Of a stretch of DNA of 64,000 bases, positions 34,972-44,814 are shown in pieces; the stretch's first letter is position 1, and each line of letters starts with the position of its first letter. Under the pieces are notes generated by a model, which did not search any database, was not told the origin of the DNA, and saw only the letters and a program-made list of their open reading frames with translations. Position numbers and translations under genes: made by a program. This DNA comes from Actinopolyspora erythraea (GTDB lineage: Bacteria > Actinomycetota > Actinomycetes > Mycobacteriales > Pseudonocardiaceae). The stretch lies in NCBI RefSeq assembly GCF_002263515.1, contig NZ_CP022752.1, positions 5,179,931 to 5,243,930 on the forward strand, given 5' to 3'.

Positions 34972-37884
34972 TCAGCCGACCACGTTGACCAGCCGCCCGG
35001 GAACGACGATCACCTTGCGCGGCTCCGCACCGCCCAGCAGCTCCGTGACCCTGCTGTCCGCCAGCGCGGCGGCGCGGATCTCGTCCTGCTCCGCGGTGGC
35101 GGAGACGGTCATCCTGGAACGCACCTTGCCGTTGAACTGGATCGGGTACTCGACCGTGTCATCGACCAGGTACTGCTCGTCCGCCTCCGGGAACGGCCCG
35201 TGCACCAGGCTCCGCTCGTTGCCCAGCCGGTACCACAGCTCCTCGGCCAGGTGCGGGGTCAGCGGCGCCACCAGCAGCACCATCGGCTCCATCACCGCGC
35301 GCGGCGGACCGGCGGCGCCCGAGTAGGTCTTGGTCACCCGGTTGTTGAGCTCGATCAGCTTGGCCACGGCGGTGTTGAACTGCAACCCGTCGTAGTCCTC
35401 GCGGACCCCGGCGATGGTCTTGTGCAGCGCGCGCAGCATCTCGACGTCGGGCTCCTCCTCGGTGACCCGCGACAGCCCGGTCCGCTCGTCGATGACGTTG
35501 CGCCACAGCCGCTGCAGGAACCGGTGCGAGCCGACCACGTCCTTGGTGGCCCACGGCCGGGAGGCGTCCAACGGCCCCATGGACATCTCGTAGAGCCGCA
35601 GCGTGTCCACGCCGTAGGCGTCGGCCATCTCCTCGGGGGACACCGAGTTCTTCAGGCTCTTGCCCATCTTGCCGTACTCGCGGTTGACCTCCTCGTCGCC
35701 GTGGAAGTACCTGCCGTCCCGCTCGACGACCTCCTCGGCGGGCACGTAGACCCCGCGCGAGTCGGTGTAGGCGTAGGCCTGGATGTAGCCCTGGTTGTAC
35801 AACCGCCGGTACGGCTCCTCGGCCGAGACGTGCCCCAGGTCGTAGAGCACCTTCTGCCAGAACCGGGCGTACAGCAGGTGCAGCACGGCGTGCTCCACCC
35901 CGCCGACGTAGAGGTCCAGACCGCCCGGGTCGTTCGCGCCGTGCCGGTCGGGACGCGGTCCCATCCAGTACCGCTCGTTGTCCGGATCGACGAACCGCTC
36001 CTCGTTGTCCGGATCGATGTAACGCAGCTGGTACCAGCACGACCCGGCCCACTGGGGCATCACGTTGGTGTCGCGGTGGTAGTGCTTGAGCCCGTCACCG
36101 AGATCGAGCTCCACCTCGGCCCAGTCGGTGGCCTTGGACAGCGGCGGCTCGGGCCGGCTGTCCGCGTCGTCGGGATCGTAGGTGCGCGGGGAGTACTCGG
36201 CCACCTCCGGCAGCTCCACCGGCAGCTGGTCCTCCGGCAGCCCCAGGGGGGTGCCGTCGGTGTCGTAGACGATCGGGAACGGCTCACCCCAGTAGCGCTG
36301 CCGCGCGAACAGCCAGTCGCGCAGCTTGTACTGCACGCTTCCCTTGCCGTGGCCGTGCTGCTCCAGCCAGGAGACGACCTTGCGCTTGGCGTCGTCGACG
36401 GAGAGACCGTCGAGGCTCAGCCCCGTGGTCTCCGAGGAGGAGTTGATCGCGGGACCGTCGCCGGTGTAGGCCTCGCCCTCGAAGTCGGCGGGGGGCTCGA
36501 CGGTGCGCACGATGGGCAGCCCGAACTCGGTGGCGAACTCCCAGTCCCGCTGGTCCTGGGCGGGAACGGCCATGATCGCGCCGGTCCCGTAGCTCAGCAG
36601 CACGTAGTCGGCGGTGAACACCGGGACGCGTTCGCCGTTGACCGGGTTGATCGCGTGCAGACCGGTGAACACGCCGGTCTTGTCCTTGTTCTCCTGCCGG
36701 TCCAGTTCGGACTTCGCCGCGGCGAACCGCCGGTACTCGGCGACCGCCTCGGCGGGACCCGAGTACCCGCCGGTCCAGCGCCGGTCGGTTTCGGACGGCC
36801 ACTCGCCGAATCCCTCGGGGGCCGCGAGGATCTCGTCGAGCAGCGGGTGTTCCGGGGCGAGCACCATGTAGGTGGCACCGAACAGGGTGTCCGGCCTGGT
36901 GGTGAACACCTCGACCGTCTCGTCCCCGCCCTCCAGCGCGAAGCGCACGTCGGCGCCCTGGGAACGGCCGATCCAGTTGCGCTGCATGGTCTTGACCTTG
37001 TCCGGCCACTCCAGCCGGTCCAGATCGTCGACCAGCCGGTCGGCGTAGGCGGTGATCCGCATCATCCACTGCTTGAGGTTGCGGCGGAACACCGGGAAGT
37101 TGCCGCGCTCGCTGAGCCCCTCGGCGGTGACCTCCTCGTTGGCGACCACGGTGCCCAGACCGGGGCACCAGTTCACCGGCGCCTCGGAGAGGTAGGCCAG
37201 CCGGTAGGAGTCGATGATCTCGCGCTGTCGCTGTCGGCTGAGCTCCTCCCACGGGGTGCCGTCCGGCGTGGCACGCTCACCGGAGGCGAACTCCGCTTCG
37301 AGCTCGCTGATCGGGCGAGCGCGTCCCCTGCCCTGATCGGCCTCGGTGTCGTACCAGGCGTGGAAGATCTGCAGGAAGATCCACTGCGTCCACTTGTAGA
37401 ACTCGACGTCGGTGGTGGCGACCCGACGGCGCTCGTCGTGGCCGAGCCCGAGCCTGCGGATCTGCGTCAGGTAGCGCTCGATGTTGTTCTCGGTCGTGGT
37501 CCGGGGGTGCGTACCGGTCTGCACCGCGTACTGCTCGGCGGGGAGCCCGAAGGAGTCGAATCCCATGGTGTGCAGCACGTTGCGCCCCAGCATCCGGTGG
37601 TAGCGCGCGTAGACGTCACTGCCGATGAAGCCGAGGGGGTGCCCCACGTGCAGGCCCGCCCCCGAGGGGTAGGGGAACATGTCCTGCACGAACAGCTTCT
37701 CGGATGCGGCGTCCTCCCCGCGCAACGGCCCCACCGGGTTGGCGGCGTGGTAGCTGCCGAGCTCCTCCCAGCGCCGCTGCCAGGTGCGCTCGATCTCCCC
37801 CGCGATGTCCGCGGTGTACCGGAACGGGGGCGTGTCGTCGCCCGCACCGTCCGTGCCCTGTGAGTTCCGTTCCGCGCCACTCAT
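34972..37884 (-). CDS. leuS: leucyl-tRNA synthetase
   Basis: 970 residues, the actinobacterial size. It charges tRNA-Leu. The HIGH-type motif is in [16 protein letters not shown] (near residue 79). The CP1 editing domain spans roughly 240-430. The KMSKS loop reads KMGKS (near 737), a variant I believe is normal for actinobacterial LeuRS. The C-terminal part carries the anticodon-binding and tail domains. The ATG at 37884 lies downstream of a leader containing a leucine-codon peptide and a U-tract terminator, so transcription into leuS should respond to charged tRNA-Leu. The gene is bounded by a strong terminator. Confidence 0.97.
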   Translation of the reverse strand: MSGAERNSQGTDGAGDDTPPFRYTADIAGEIERTWQRRWEELGSYHAANPVGPLRGEDAASEKLFVQDMFPYPSGAGLHVGHPLGFIGSDVYARYHRMLGRNVLHTMGFDSFGLPAEQYAVQTGTHPRTTTENNIERYLTQIRRLGLGHDERRRVATTDVEFYKWTQWIFLQIFHAWYDTEADQGRGRARPISELEAEFASGERATPDGTPWEELSRQRQREIIDSYRLAYLSEAPVNWCPGLGTVVANEEVTAEGLSERGNFPVFRRNLKQWMMRITAYADRLVDDLDRLEWPDKVKTMQRNWIGRSQGADVRFALEGGDETVEVFTTRPDTLFGATYMVLAPEHPLLDEILAAPEGFGEWPSETDRRWTGGYSGPAEAVAEYRRFAAAKSELDRQENKDKTGVFTGLHAINPVNGERVPVFTADYVLLSYGTGAIMAVPAQDQRDWEFATEFGLPIVRTVEPPADFEGEAYTGDGPAINSSSETTGLSLDGLSVDDAKRKVVSWLEQHGHGKGSVQYKLRDWLFARQRYWGEPFPIVYDTDGTPLGLPEDQLPVELPEVAEYSPRTYDPDDADSRPEPPLSKATDWAEVELDLGDGLKHYHRDTNVMPQWAGSCWYQLRYIDPDNEERFVDPDNERYWMGPRPDRHGANDPGGLDLYVGGVEHAVLHLLYARFWQKVLYDLGHVSAEEPYRRLYNQGYIQAYAYTDSRGVYVPAEEVVERDGRYFHGDEEVNREYGKMGKSLKNSVSPEEMADAYGVDTLRLYEMSMGPLDASRPWATKDVVGSHRFLQRLWRNVIDERTGLSRVTEEEPDVEMLRALHKTIAGVREDYDGLQFNTAVAKLIELNNRVTKTYSGAAGPPRAVMEPMVLLVAPLTPHLAEELWYRLGNERSLVHGPFPEADEQYLVDDTVEYPIQFNGKVRSRMTVSATAEQDEIRAAALADSRVTELLGGAEPRKVIVVPGRLVNVVG

Positions 37885-37959
37885 CGTGTGCGTTTCCTTC
37901 CCTAGTCCGTCGCCGGCGAATCGCCGGGTAACGCTCCGGGCGACCGTCGGTGTGCCGCC

Positions 37960-38003
37960 CTGAAAACTAAAAACCCCTCATCCCTGACCGGGCATGAGGG
38001 GTT
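37960..38003 (-). terminator. attenuator terminator in the leuS leader
   Basis: On the minus strand AACCCCTCAT pairs with ATGAGGGGTT (10 bp, 12-nt loop) and is followed by TTTTTAGTTTT, a textbook intrinsic terminator and the only strong U-tract in the window. It sits 80-120 nt upstream of the leuS start. Just before it, GCCGCGCTGAGG can pair with CCTCGGCGCGGC (12 bp with one wobble) across the end of the leader peptide, giving the competing structure expected in attenuation. Confidence 0.85.
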
Positions 38004-38026
38004 GCCGCGCCGAGGATCGACTCGCC

Positions 38027-38062
38027 TCAGCGCGGCTTCGTAAGCAGTCGGGCGGTGGCCAC
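38027..38062 (-). CDS. leuS leader peptide, leaderless, tandem Leu codons
   Basis: GTG-started 11-codon ORF MATARLLTKPR with adjacent CTG CTT leucine codons; CTT is rare in this genome. A TATGCT -10 box (38075-38070) ends exactly 7 nt before the GTG, so the transcript should begin at the start codon. The stop lies inside the 5' arm of the pre-terminator hairpin. Stalling at the Leu codons when charged tRNA-Leu is short would block that arm and favour read-through into leuS. Confidence 0.7.
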   Translation of the reverse strand: MATARLLTKPR

Positions 38063-38069
38063 GACCCTC

Positions 38070-38098
38070 AGCATAACCGGAGCGTAAAGCGCGGTGTC
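38070..38098 (-). promoter_or_regulatory. promoter of leuS leader
   Basis: The -10 TATGCT is at 38070-38075. The -35 is weak: GACACC at 38093-38098 with 17-bp spacing, or CGGACA two bases further. The predicted first base is the G of the leader-peptide GTG at 38062. Confidence 0.65.
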
Positions 38099-38299
38099 CG
38101 GGGTGGGAGCCCCGGAGGACCGCCGGGTGACACCGGAAAACACCGCGAGACGACCGCGCCTCGCGGTCGCGGCGAAGGCCGTGGAGCCGCGAGACCACCG
38201 CCTCCGGCGTGAGGCGACCTACCCGCTCGCGGTGTGCTCCCGCGCACCCCTCGGCGGTGCTGCCCGGAGGTCACGACGGCCGAGTCGTAGGCTGGCGGG

Positions 38300-38833
38300 G
38301 TGGCACTTGCATCGTTGATCATCGTGTGTGCCGTCGTGATCGCCGCCGGGTTCGCCGCGCTGGCCCTCGGTTGGCGCGGGCTGCGCGGCACCCTGCCCCG
38401 CAACCGCTACGTGGGGGTGCGGACTCCGGCGGCGCTGCGGGACGACGAGACCTTCCGCCTCGCCAACCGGGTGGCGGCCCCGCCGATCCTCGCCTCGGGC
38501 GCGATCGCCGTGGTGGTGGGATGCTGCCTGGCCGTGCTGGGAGGCACCGGCACGGGTTGGTTGATCACGGGTATCGGCGCGTTCGGCGCCCTGGTGCTGC
38601 TCGTGGCCGGAGGAGTGCTCGGCGGACGCGCGGCGGCCGCCGCACCCGAGCCGTCGGGCTGCGCCGTCTGCTCCACCGCGCCCGAGGAGAACGTCCCCGC
38701 TGCGGGCGGTGGGGGCGGCTGTGCCGCAGCCGGACTGTGCTCGGCGGCGGGAGGCTGTTTCGCGGCCACGGCGACCGCACCACCCGGCGGGGCCGGTGAC
38801 AGCGGGAATCCCGCCGCCTCGGGTGGGGCGTGA
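38300..38833 (+). CDS. SdpI-family membrane protein with Cys-rich tail
   Basis: 177 residues. Residues 1-25 form a hydrophobic helix, followed by the SdpI-type motif GTLPRNRYVGVRTPAAL and two more helices (about 70-112). SdpI of Bacillus gives immunity to the SDP peptide; actinobacterial members are common and mostly uncharacterised. The last 65 residues are unusual: six cysteines in a Gly/Ala-rich setting (GCAVC, GGGCAAAGLCSAAGGC). No Shine-Dalgarno sequence; TAGGCT ends 6 nt before the GTG, so it is probably leaderless. It is divergent from leuS. The HTTM operon lies on the far side of leuS. Confidence 0.75.
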   Translation: MALASLIIVCAVVIAAGFAALALGWRGLRGTLPRNRYVGVRTPAALRDDETFRLANRVAAPPILASGAIAVVVGCCLAVLGGTGTGWLITGIGAFGALVLLVAGGVLGGRAAAAAPEPSGCAVCSTAPEENVPAAGGGGGCAAAGLCSAAGGCFAATATAPPGGAGDSGNPAASGGA

Positions 38834-38863
38834 GCCCACCTCCACCACTCCGAGGCGTCCCGA

Positions 38864-39436
38864 TCAGTTGAGCTGGACGTCCCCGGGATGGGTCGCCAGG
38901 AACGCCAGCGGTGGTCCCTGCCTGCGCAGCACCCTGGCCCAGAGGTTCACGTCGGGCGGCGCGATCACGTCCTCCGGCAGGGCGGGGAACACGTGCCAGT
39001 CGCCCCGGTCGATCTCACCGGCCAGCTGCTGCCTCCCCCAACCGGCGTAGCCCGCGAAGAAGCGCATCCCCCGCGCGTGGCCAGCCAGCTCGTCCGGATC
39101 GCCGTCGAGGTCCACCAGCCCCACCGGCCCGTTCACGCCGACCACGCCGGTGAACTCCTCGGCGTCCACGCCGGTCCGCAGCGCGGCGAGGCAGATCGCG
39201 GTGCGCTGCTCGACGGGTCCGCCGACGAAGAGCGACGGCGGTTCACTGGCGAGTTCGCTCCACTTGGGCAGCACGTCGTGCACCGGTATCTCGCTGGGCC
39301 GGTTGAGCACCACGCCGAGGGTCCCCTCCTCGTGGTGGTGAATGACGAAGACCACCGCCCGGCGGAAGTTGTCGTCCTGCAGGGTGGGCGCCGCCACCAG
39401 CAGCGTCCCCGGTTTCACATCCGCGTCGGATCCCAC
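38864..39436 (-). CDS. YqgE/AlgH family protein (UPF0301)
   Basis: 190 residues, the family's usual size. Landmarks are GTLLVAAPTLQDDNFRRAVV near the N-terminus, GTLGVVLNRPSE, LFVGGPVE and FAGYAGWGRQQLAGEI. The biochemical role of this widespread fold is not established. The GTG at 39436 is the best in-frame start; an ATG 8 nt upstream is in another frame. It is convergent with the SdpI-family gene (30-bp gap). The mycobacterial ortholog also lies in the leuS/MarR neighbourhood near the origin. Confidence 0.92.
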   Translation of the reverse strand: MGSDADVKPGTLLVAAPTLQDDNFRRAVVFVIHHHEEGTLGVVLNRPSEIPVHDVLPKWSELASEPPSLFVGGPVEQRTAICLAALRTGVDAEEFTGVVGVNGPVGLVDLDGDPDELAGHARGMRFFAGYAGWGRQQLAGEIDRGDWHVFPALPEDVIAPPDVNLWARVLRRQGPPLAFLATHPGDVQLN

Positions 39437-39580
39437 TCGCTCATGATCTCACTAGCGGGAGGTGTTCGGGAGCTCCGTCACCTACGGGAGTGCCGGGGCG
39501 CCGCCGCGCCGACGGCGCGGTCGCACGCTCCGGTGTTCGGCCGACGCCGGGCGACCGGACGGGTGGGGCGGGGCTCCCGG

Positions 39581-39997
39581 TCAGTCGGCGGACAGTTTGC
39601 CCAGGATGCGGTGCAGCTCCCGGCGCTCCGAGTGGCTGAGCCTGTCGAGCAGCTCGGTGTCCACGGCCTCGGCCACCGGAGCACTGGCGCACAGTTCGGT
39701 GCGCCCCTGGTCGGTCAGCTCCACGATGCGGCGGCGCCGATCCGCCGGGTCGACGGTACGGCTGATCAGGCCGCGCTGCTCCATGCGCGTCAGCAACGAG
39801 GCCAGGGTGGCCTTGTCGATGGCCGCGTGGTGGCCGAGCTGGTTCTGCTCGATGCCGGGAGTCCGTTCGGTCGCGCTGAGCACCGCGTACTGGACCTTGG
39901 TCAACTGGGGCAGGTGGGCCTGCCAGTACGCGGCGTGCTCCTGCATCACCCGGCGCATCAGGTGGAAGACGGGCTTGTCGAGCTCCACTTGGGTCAC
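39581..39997 (-). CDS. MarR-family transcriptional regulator
   Basis: 138 residues. The winged helix has QNQLGHHAAIDKATLASLLT as recognition region, then the wing DPADRRRRIVELTDQG, the MarR hallmark. The GTG at 39997 (MTQVELDKPVFHLMRRVM) is chosen because frames further upstream lack start codons of quality; GGAA precedes it closely. No adjacent efflux gene is obvious, so the target is unknown. A MarR gene beside leuS is also seen in mycobacteria. Confidence 0.88.
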   Translation of the reverse strand: MTQVELDKPVFHLMRRVMQEHAAYWQAHLPQLTKVQYAVLSATERTPGIEQNQLGHHAAIDKATLASLLTRMEQRGLISRTVDPADRRRRIVELTDQGRTELCASAPVAEAVDTELLDRLSHSERRELHRILGKLSAD

Positions 39998-40119
39998 TTC
40001 CGGGTCGGTTACCGGTGTGGTCCGAATCCTAGTGCCGCCCCCGAAGCGACGATTCCGCGAGAACTCGACGGTAACAGTGAGCACGATTACCGAGTACTCG
40101 TGCCGACTAATAATGCCGT

Positions 40120-41637
40120 CTACTGTTGCGGGGGCTCGATCCCCTGCGCACGGGCCCAACGGTAGAGCTCGGCGACCGCGTCCCCGCGCTCCAGCGGCCC
40201 CTGGTCCAACCGGACCTCCTTCAGGTGACGCCACGCCTGACCGACGAGCGGCCCGGGGGCGATCCCCAGCAGCCGGATGATCTCGTTGCCGTCCAGGTCC
40301 GGCCGGACCCTGGCCAGGTCCTCCTCCTCGGCGATGCGCTGGATCCGCGCTTCCAGGTCGTCGTAGGAGCGCTGCAGCGCCCGGGCCTTGCGCTTGTTGC
40401 GAGTGGTGCAGTCGGCGCGGACGAGCTTGTGCAGCTTCGGCAGCAGGTGCCCCGCGTCGTTGACGTAGCGGCGGACCGCCGAGTCGGTCCAGTTCCCCTC
40501 GCCGTAGCCGTGGAAGCGCAGGTGCAGGTAGACCAGGTCGGAGACGTCGGAAACGACCTCCTTGGAGTACCGCAGCGCGCGGAGCCGCTTGCGGGTCATC
40601 TTGGCCCCGACGACCTCGTGGTGGTGAAAGCTCACCCCACCACCCGGCTCGAAGCGGCGCGTGGCCGGTTTGCCGATGTCGTGCAGCAGCGCGGCCAGCC
40701 GCAGCACCAGGTCCGGCTCGCCGTCCGGGTCGTCGGCCCGTTCCAGGTCGACCGCCTGATCCAGTACTACCAGTGAGTGGAAATAAACGTCCTTGTGCTG
40801 GTGGTGCTCGTCGATCTCCAGCCGCATCGCGGGCAGCTCGGGCAGCACGTGGTCGGCCAGGCCGGTGTCGACCAGCAGTTCCACTCCGCGCCTGGGGTGC
40901 CTGCCGCAGAGCAGCTTGGAGAGCTCGGCCTGCACCCGCTCCGGGGTGATGCGCTCGATCTCGGCGGCCATCCGGCGCATCGCGTCGAGCACCCGCTCGG
41001 TCGGCTCGAAACCGAGCTGCGCCGCGAACCTGGCGGCCCGCAGCATCCGCAGCGGGTCGTCCGCGAAGGACTCCTCCGGTGGGGCGGGGGTGTCCAGTCG
41101 TTGCTCCACCGCGTCGCGCAGCCCGCCGTGCGGGTCGACGAACTCACCGGTGGAGAGCTCGACGGCCATCGCGTTGACGGTGAAGTCCCGGCGCAGCAGG
41201 TCACCGGAGATCGAGTCGCCGAAGACCACCTCGGGGTTGCGGCTGGAGCGGTCGTAGGTGTCCGCCCGGAACGTCGTGATCTCCACCGTGACGCCGTGCC
41301 GGTAGGCCCCCAGGGTGCCGAACTCGATCCCGGTGTCCCACACGGTCTCGGCCCAGTCCTCCAGCAGCCGCCGCACCCGCTCCGGGCGCGCCTCGGTGGT
41401 GAAGTCGAGGTCACCGCCGAGCCGCCCCAGCAGGGCGTCGCGCACACTGCCGCCGACGATGTACAGGGAGCATCCCGCCGCGGCGAACAGCTCGGCGAGT
41501 TCGCGGGCGGTCGGTGCCAGCCGTGACAACTCCCGCACCACGTTGTGCTGTGCCGTCCGCGCGGCACTCACGTCCGGGGTGTCGGCCTGCGCGGCGGAGT
41601 CCTGGGAGCCGGCGGCGTCGTAAACGGAAGGGGACAC
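40120..41637 (-). CDS. pcnA: CCA tRNA nucleotidyltransferase
   Basis: 505 residues. Class II nucleotidyltransferase core: LYIVGGSVRDALLGRLGGDL followed by DFTT gives the GGSVRD motif and catalytic aspartates; then the RRDFTVNAMA region and the RNA-binding helical domains. A C-terminal HD domain (LAALLHDIGKPATR) is present, as in mycobacterial PcnA. It adds or repairs the 3' CCA of tRNAs. GTG start, no clear Shine-Dalgarno; a GATACCCT -10-like element ends 8 nt upstream. It is divergent from the NUDIX gene with a 16-bp dyad between. Confidence 0.94.
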   Translation of the reverse strand: MSPSVYDAAGSQDSAAQADTPDVSAARTAQHNVVRELSRLAPTARELAELFAAAGCSLYIVGGSVRDALLGRLGGDLDFTTEARPERVRRLLEDWAETVWDTGIEFGTLGAYRHGVTVEITTFRADTYDRSSRNPEVVFGDSISGDLLRRDFTVNAMAVELSTGEFVDPHGGLRDAVEQRLDTPAPPEESFADDPLRMLRAARFAAQLGFEPTERVLDAMRRMAAEIERITPERVQAELSKLLCGRHPRRGVELLVDTGLADHVLPELPAMRLEIDEHHQHKDVYFHSLVVLDQAVDLERADDPDGEPDLVLRLAALLHDIGKPATRRFEPGGGVSFHHHEVVGAKMTRKRLRALRYSKEVVSDVSDLVYLHLRFHGYGEGNWTDSAVRRYVNDAGHLLPKLHKLVRADCTTRNKRKARALQRSYDDLEARIQRIAEEEDLARVRPDLDGNEIIRLLGIAPGPLVGQAWRHLKEVRLDQGPLERGDAVAELYRWARAQGIEPPQQ

Positions 41638-41728
41638 GGCCGTCCAGGGTATCGGCTCCGGACGAAGCGACCACGGCGGTCACCGCACGCGGGTGCTCAG
41701 CACCGAACCGGAGTGTGCCCGAAGTCAT

Positions 41729-41744
41729 GATCATTACTATGATC
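41729..41744. promoter_or_regulatory. inverted repeat GATCAT-TACT-ATGATC
   Basis: A perfect 6-4-6 dyad in the 215-bp gap between divergent pcnA and NUDIX genes, within a short A+T-rich patch. It is about 95 bp from each start. It may be an operator, or overlap a -10 box on either strand. Confidence 0.45.
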
Positions 41745-41839
41745 GCGTCATTCGTAGTCCGAACGGGTGAGTAGGCACCACGGCGGATGGACCGCGCCAC
41801 GGCGAGTTCCGAGAACAACGGTTACCCGTCCGGTCGCAT

Positions 41840-41845
41840 TACCAT
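41840..41845 (+). promoter_or_regulatory. -10 box for a leaderless NUDIX mRNA
   Basis: TACCAT ends 7 nt before the ATG at 41853 and no Shine-Dalgarno sequence precedes that ATG, fitting a leaderless transcript. The -35 region is not recognisable. Confidence 0.5.
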
Positions 41846-41852
41846 CGGCTAC

Positions 41853-42386
41853 ATGCCCCCTCCGCCCGGTCGCTCCGGCGGCTCCCGATCGAAGCGTCGG
41901 GGTCCGCGGCGGCGGCGCGGACTGCGGACGGTGGACGAGACCTCGGCCGGTGGACTGGTCGTCGACAGCGGGTGGGAGAGCGCCGCCGTCATCGGCCGCT
42001 CGGACCGGCGGGGACGGTTGCTGTGGTCACTGCCCAAGGGCCACATCGAGTCCGGCGAAACGCCGGAGGAGACCGCCGCGCGGGAGGTCTCCGAGGAGAC
42101 AGGCATCATCGGACGGGTAATCCGACCGATCGGGACGATCGACTACTGGTTCGTCGCCGACAACCGGCGGGTGCACAAGACCGTGCACCACTTCCTGCTG
42201 GTTGCCGTGGGTGGCGACCTCTCCGACGAGGACGTGGAGGTCACCGAGGTGGCTTGGATGCCGCTTGGTGAGCTGGACAGGGCTCTGGCCTACGACGACG
42301 AGCGCAGGCTCGTCCAGCACGCGATCGCGCTGTTCGGGCCCGGCCGGGGCAGCGCGGAGTTCGGCACCGGGACGGAGCACGGATGA
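41853..42386 (+). CDS. NUDIX hydrolase (MutT4-like)
   Basis: 177 residues. A basic, Pro/Arg-rich N-terminal 30 residues precede the NUDIX fold, whose box [20 protein letters not shown] followed by TGI is complete (Gx5Ex7REUxEExGU). Family members hydrolyse nucleoside diphosphates linked to other groups; the substrate here is unknown. The gene overlaps the next one by 4 nt (ATGA). It opens the block NUDIX, DUF6049-like, murJ, pseudokinase, sigM that is conserved near the origin in mycobacteria (Rv3908 onward). Confidence 0.9.
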   Translation: MPPPPGRSGGSRSKRRGPRRRRGLRTVDETSAGGLVVDSGWESAAVIGRSDRRGRLLWSLPKGHIESGETPEETAAREVSEETGIIGRVIRPIGTIDYWFVADNRRVHKTVHHFLLVAVGGDLSDEDVEVTEVAWMPLGELDRALAYDDERRLVQHAIALFGPGRGSAEFGTGTEHG

Positions 42387-44814
42387 CTCGGCGCGCCGGT
42401 CACGCCCCCAGGGCGACAGGGGTCTGGTTACGCCCCGCCCTCCTCGCGGTGGTGAGCACGCTGCTGCTGAGCCTCGTCCCCCCGGCCACCCCGGCGGCCG
42501 GGGCACAGGCCGCCGAGCGGATCGAGATAGCCGTTTCCTCGGTCACCCCCCTGATGGCCCGGGAGAGCTCGCCGAACGAACTGACGATCAGTGGAACCGT
42601 CCACAACACCGGCGACAGCACACTTCGCGACCTGGAGATGCGGCTGCAGCGCGGCAAGGCACGCGCCACCCGCGCCAGCGTGGTCAAGGCGCTGCGCGAC
42701 CGCGCGGTGACCGCCGAGGTGCGAACCAGGTTCGAGTCGGTGGCCACGACGCTGCCGCCCGGCGCGCGGACGGAGTTCGAACTCCGGGTAAAGCTGACCG
42801 GCACCGACTACCGATCGTTACGAATCGAGGCACCGGGGGTCTACCCGCTGCTGCTCAACGTCAACGGCGACCTCGCCCAGGGACAGCGGGCCAGGCTGGG
42901 CTCCACGCGGTTCATGCTTCCGGTGCTGTCACCACCCGGCGGCTCCCCGGCGGCACCGTCCGATCCCACCCCCGTGACCACCCTGATCCCGCTGGTCGAC
43001 TACCCGCGCATGATCCAGCAGCGGTTGCCGGGCAGGCCCACCATCCTCACCGACGACCGGCTCGCCGAGTCCCTCGCCCCGGGCGGCAGGCTGTTCGGCC
43101 TGGTCCAGGCGGTCTCCGAGGAGGTTCCCGCCGACGAACCGCTGAGCAGAGGGCTGTGCTTCGCGGTGGACCCGGACCTCGTCGTCACGGCCAAGACCAT
43201 GGCCGAGGGCTATCGCGTGCGGCAGGACGACGGCGGCACGGTGCGGGGCACCGGTTCGCGTGCGGCCCGCGACTGGCTGGACAAGCTGCGCACGGTGACC
43301 GAAGGGCGCTGCGTGATCTCGCTGCCCTACAGCGACGCGGACGTGGTGGCGCTCGGACGGGCCGGGCTGCCCGACCTGATCGAGGGAGCGCTCGACGGAG
43401 CGGACGCGGTGAGCAGCGAACTGGGAGTCGACGTCCGCGAGGACGTCCTCTGGCCGGTGGACGGCGCGCTGGACGAACCGGCCGCCACCCAGTTGGCGAA
43501 CACGGCGGTGGACACGGTGCTGATGCACCCCGACTCGCTCGCGCGTACCGACGGTTCACTGCGACCGGTACGGCTGCGCACCGGGGATCCGGACCACACC
43601 CCGACTGCCAGGCTGATCGACCCCCTGATTACCGACGCGCTCAACCCCGTGCGCGCGCGGAACGCGGCCAACTCCACTCGGCTCTCCCCGTCGGGGACGC
43701 CACCCCCTCGGTGATGGACGGGTTGGCGAGCCTGACGTTCCGCTCCCGGGCCGCGGCGGTGCCCGGTACCACGATCGTGGCTCCTCCCCGCCGGTGGAAC
43801 CCGGACGAGGGCGAGTTACGCGACTTCCTCTCCGGACTGAAGACCCTGCGCCAGGCCGGCTTCGTGCAGCCGACCTCCCTGCCCCGCTCCGGCGAGCCCG
43901 CCGGGCAACGAGGCGCGGTCGGCGCCGGGGGGGAAACCACCGGCGACGCCGAGAGCTCCCGGCGCGCGGCGATCACCTACCCGGCGAGCAGCGCCGCCGA
44001 CGAGATCCCGCAGCGGATCCTCCGGAAGCTGGCGGCCCAGAACTACCGGGTGGGCGAGCTCTACCGCGCGGCCGCGCGTGAACCGGCGAAGAACGTCGTC
44101 CCGGCCAGCGTGACCACCCCGTTGCGCAACGGGCTGCTGCGGGGGGCGTCCAGTGCGTGGCGCGGTGAGAGCCGGAGCGCCCGGAAGTGGATGGGGACGG
44201 CGGAGCGCACCCTGCAGGGAGTCCTGGACGGCGTCCGGCTGGGCAACCCCAGACCGATCTCGCTGACCTCCAGCAACGGCAAGTTGCCCGTGACCGTGAT
44301 CAACGACCTGCCGGTGACCATCTGGTTCGAACTGCACGTGGACAGCCCGCGCGGGGTGCGGGTGGACGACCTCGGGCGGCTGAAGGTCCCCGCCAACGGC
44401 AAGCGCCAGTTCCTACCGAAGCTGCACGCCGAGCGGGCGGGCAAGTTCACGGTGGATGTGACCATGCGCACCGAGGGAGGCACGAAGCTGGGCCGGACCC
44501 AGCGGCTGCGGGTGGACTCGAACGCCTACGGCGCGGTCTCGCTGATCATCACGATCAGCGGCGCGGCGCTGCTCGTGCTGCTCTCCGGCAGACGTCTCGT
44601 CCGGCGGATCAGGTCCCGCCGCCGAACGGGCGGGACAGCCGACGGCACGGCGACCGGACCGGAGCCGAGGCTGGCCGACGACGCCGAGGCCCAGCCGGTC
44701 CCGGAACTCGCGGAGGAAACCGACGGAACGGGAGATGGCTCCCGGCGGACCGGCGGCGGGCACGGAGGCGACCCGGAGCACCCGACCACCGGAAATGATC
44801 CACAGCGGAGCTGA
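42383..44814 (+). pseudogene. secreted/membrane DUF6049-like protein, split by a frameshift
   Basis: Two reading frames make one protein of about 810 residues, the size of the mycobacterial Rv3909 protein. Frame one (42383-43714) has a signal peptide (LLAVVSTLLLSLVPPATPA) and the extracellular part up to PVRARNAANS, then runs into TGA. The continuation SALPVGDATPSVMDGL lies in the -1 frame from about 43685 to 44814 and ends with a membrane helix (VSLIITISGAALLVLLSG) and an acidic tail. One missing base around 43650-43690 explains it: a real frameshift mutation, an assembly error, or less likely recoding. The ATG overlaps the NUDIX stop. It contains TTA codons at 42818 and 43816. Its exact role in the envelope is unknown; it precedes murJ. 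Confidence 0.8.

Noticed and set aside
34777..37863. 1028-codon open frame opposite leuS
   Set aside because: Antisense shadow of a G+C-rich gene; leuS itself has all synthetase motifs and correct codon usage.
37960..38098. T-box riboswitch for leuS
   Set aside because: The leader is too short, and the AGGGTCGTGGCCACCGC stretch only loosely recalls the T-box sequence; the Leu-codon peptide and terminator explain it better.
43685..43714. Programmed -1 frameshifting in the DUF6049-like gene
   Set aside because: Only a C-run near CCACCCCCT is present, with no proper X XXY YYZ slippery heptamer and no supporting structure evident; mutation or sequence error is simpler.
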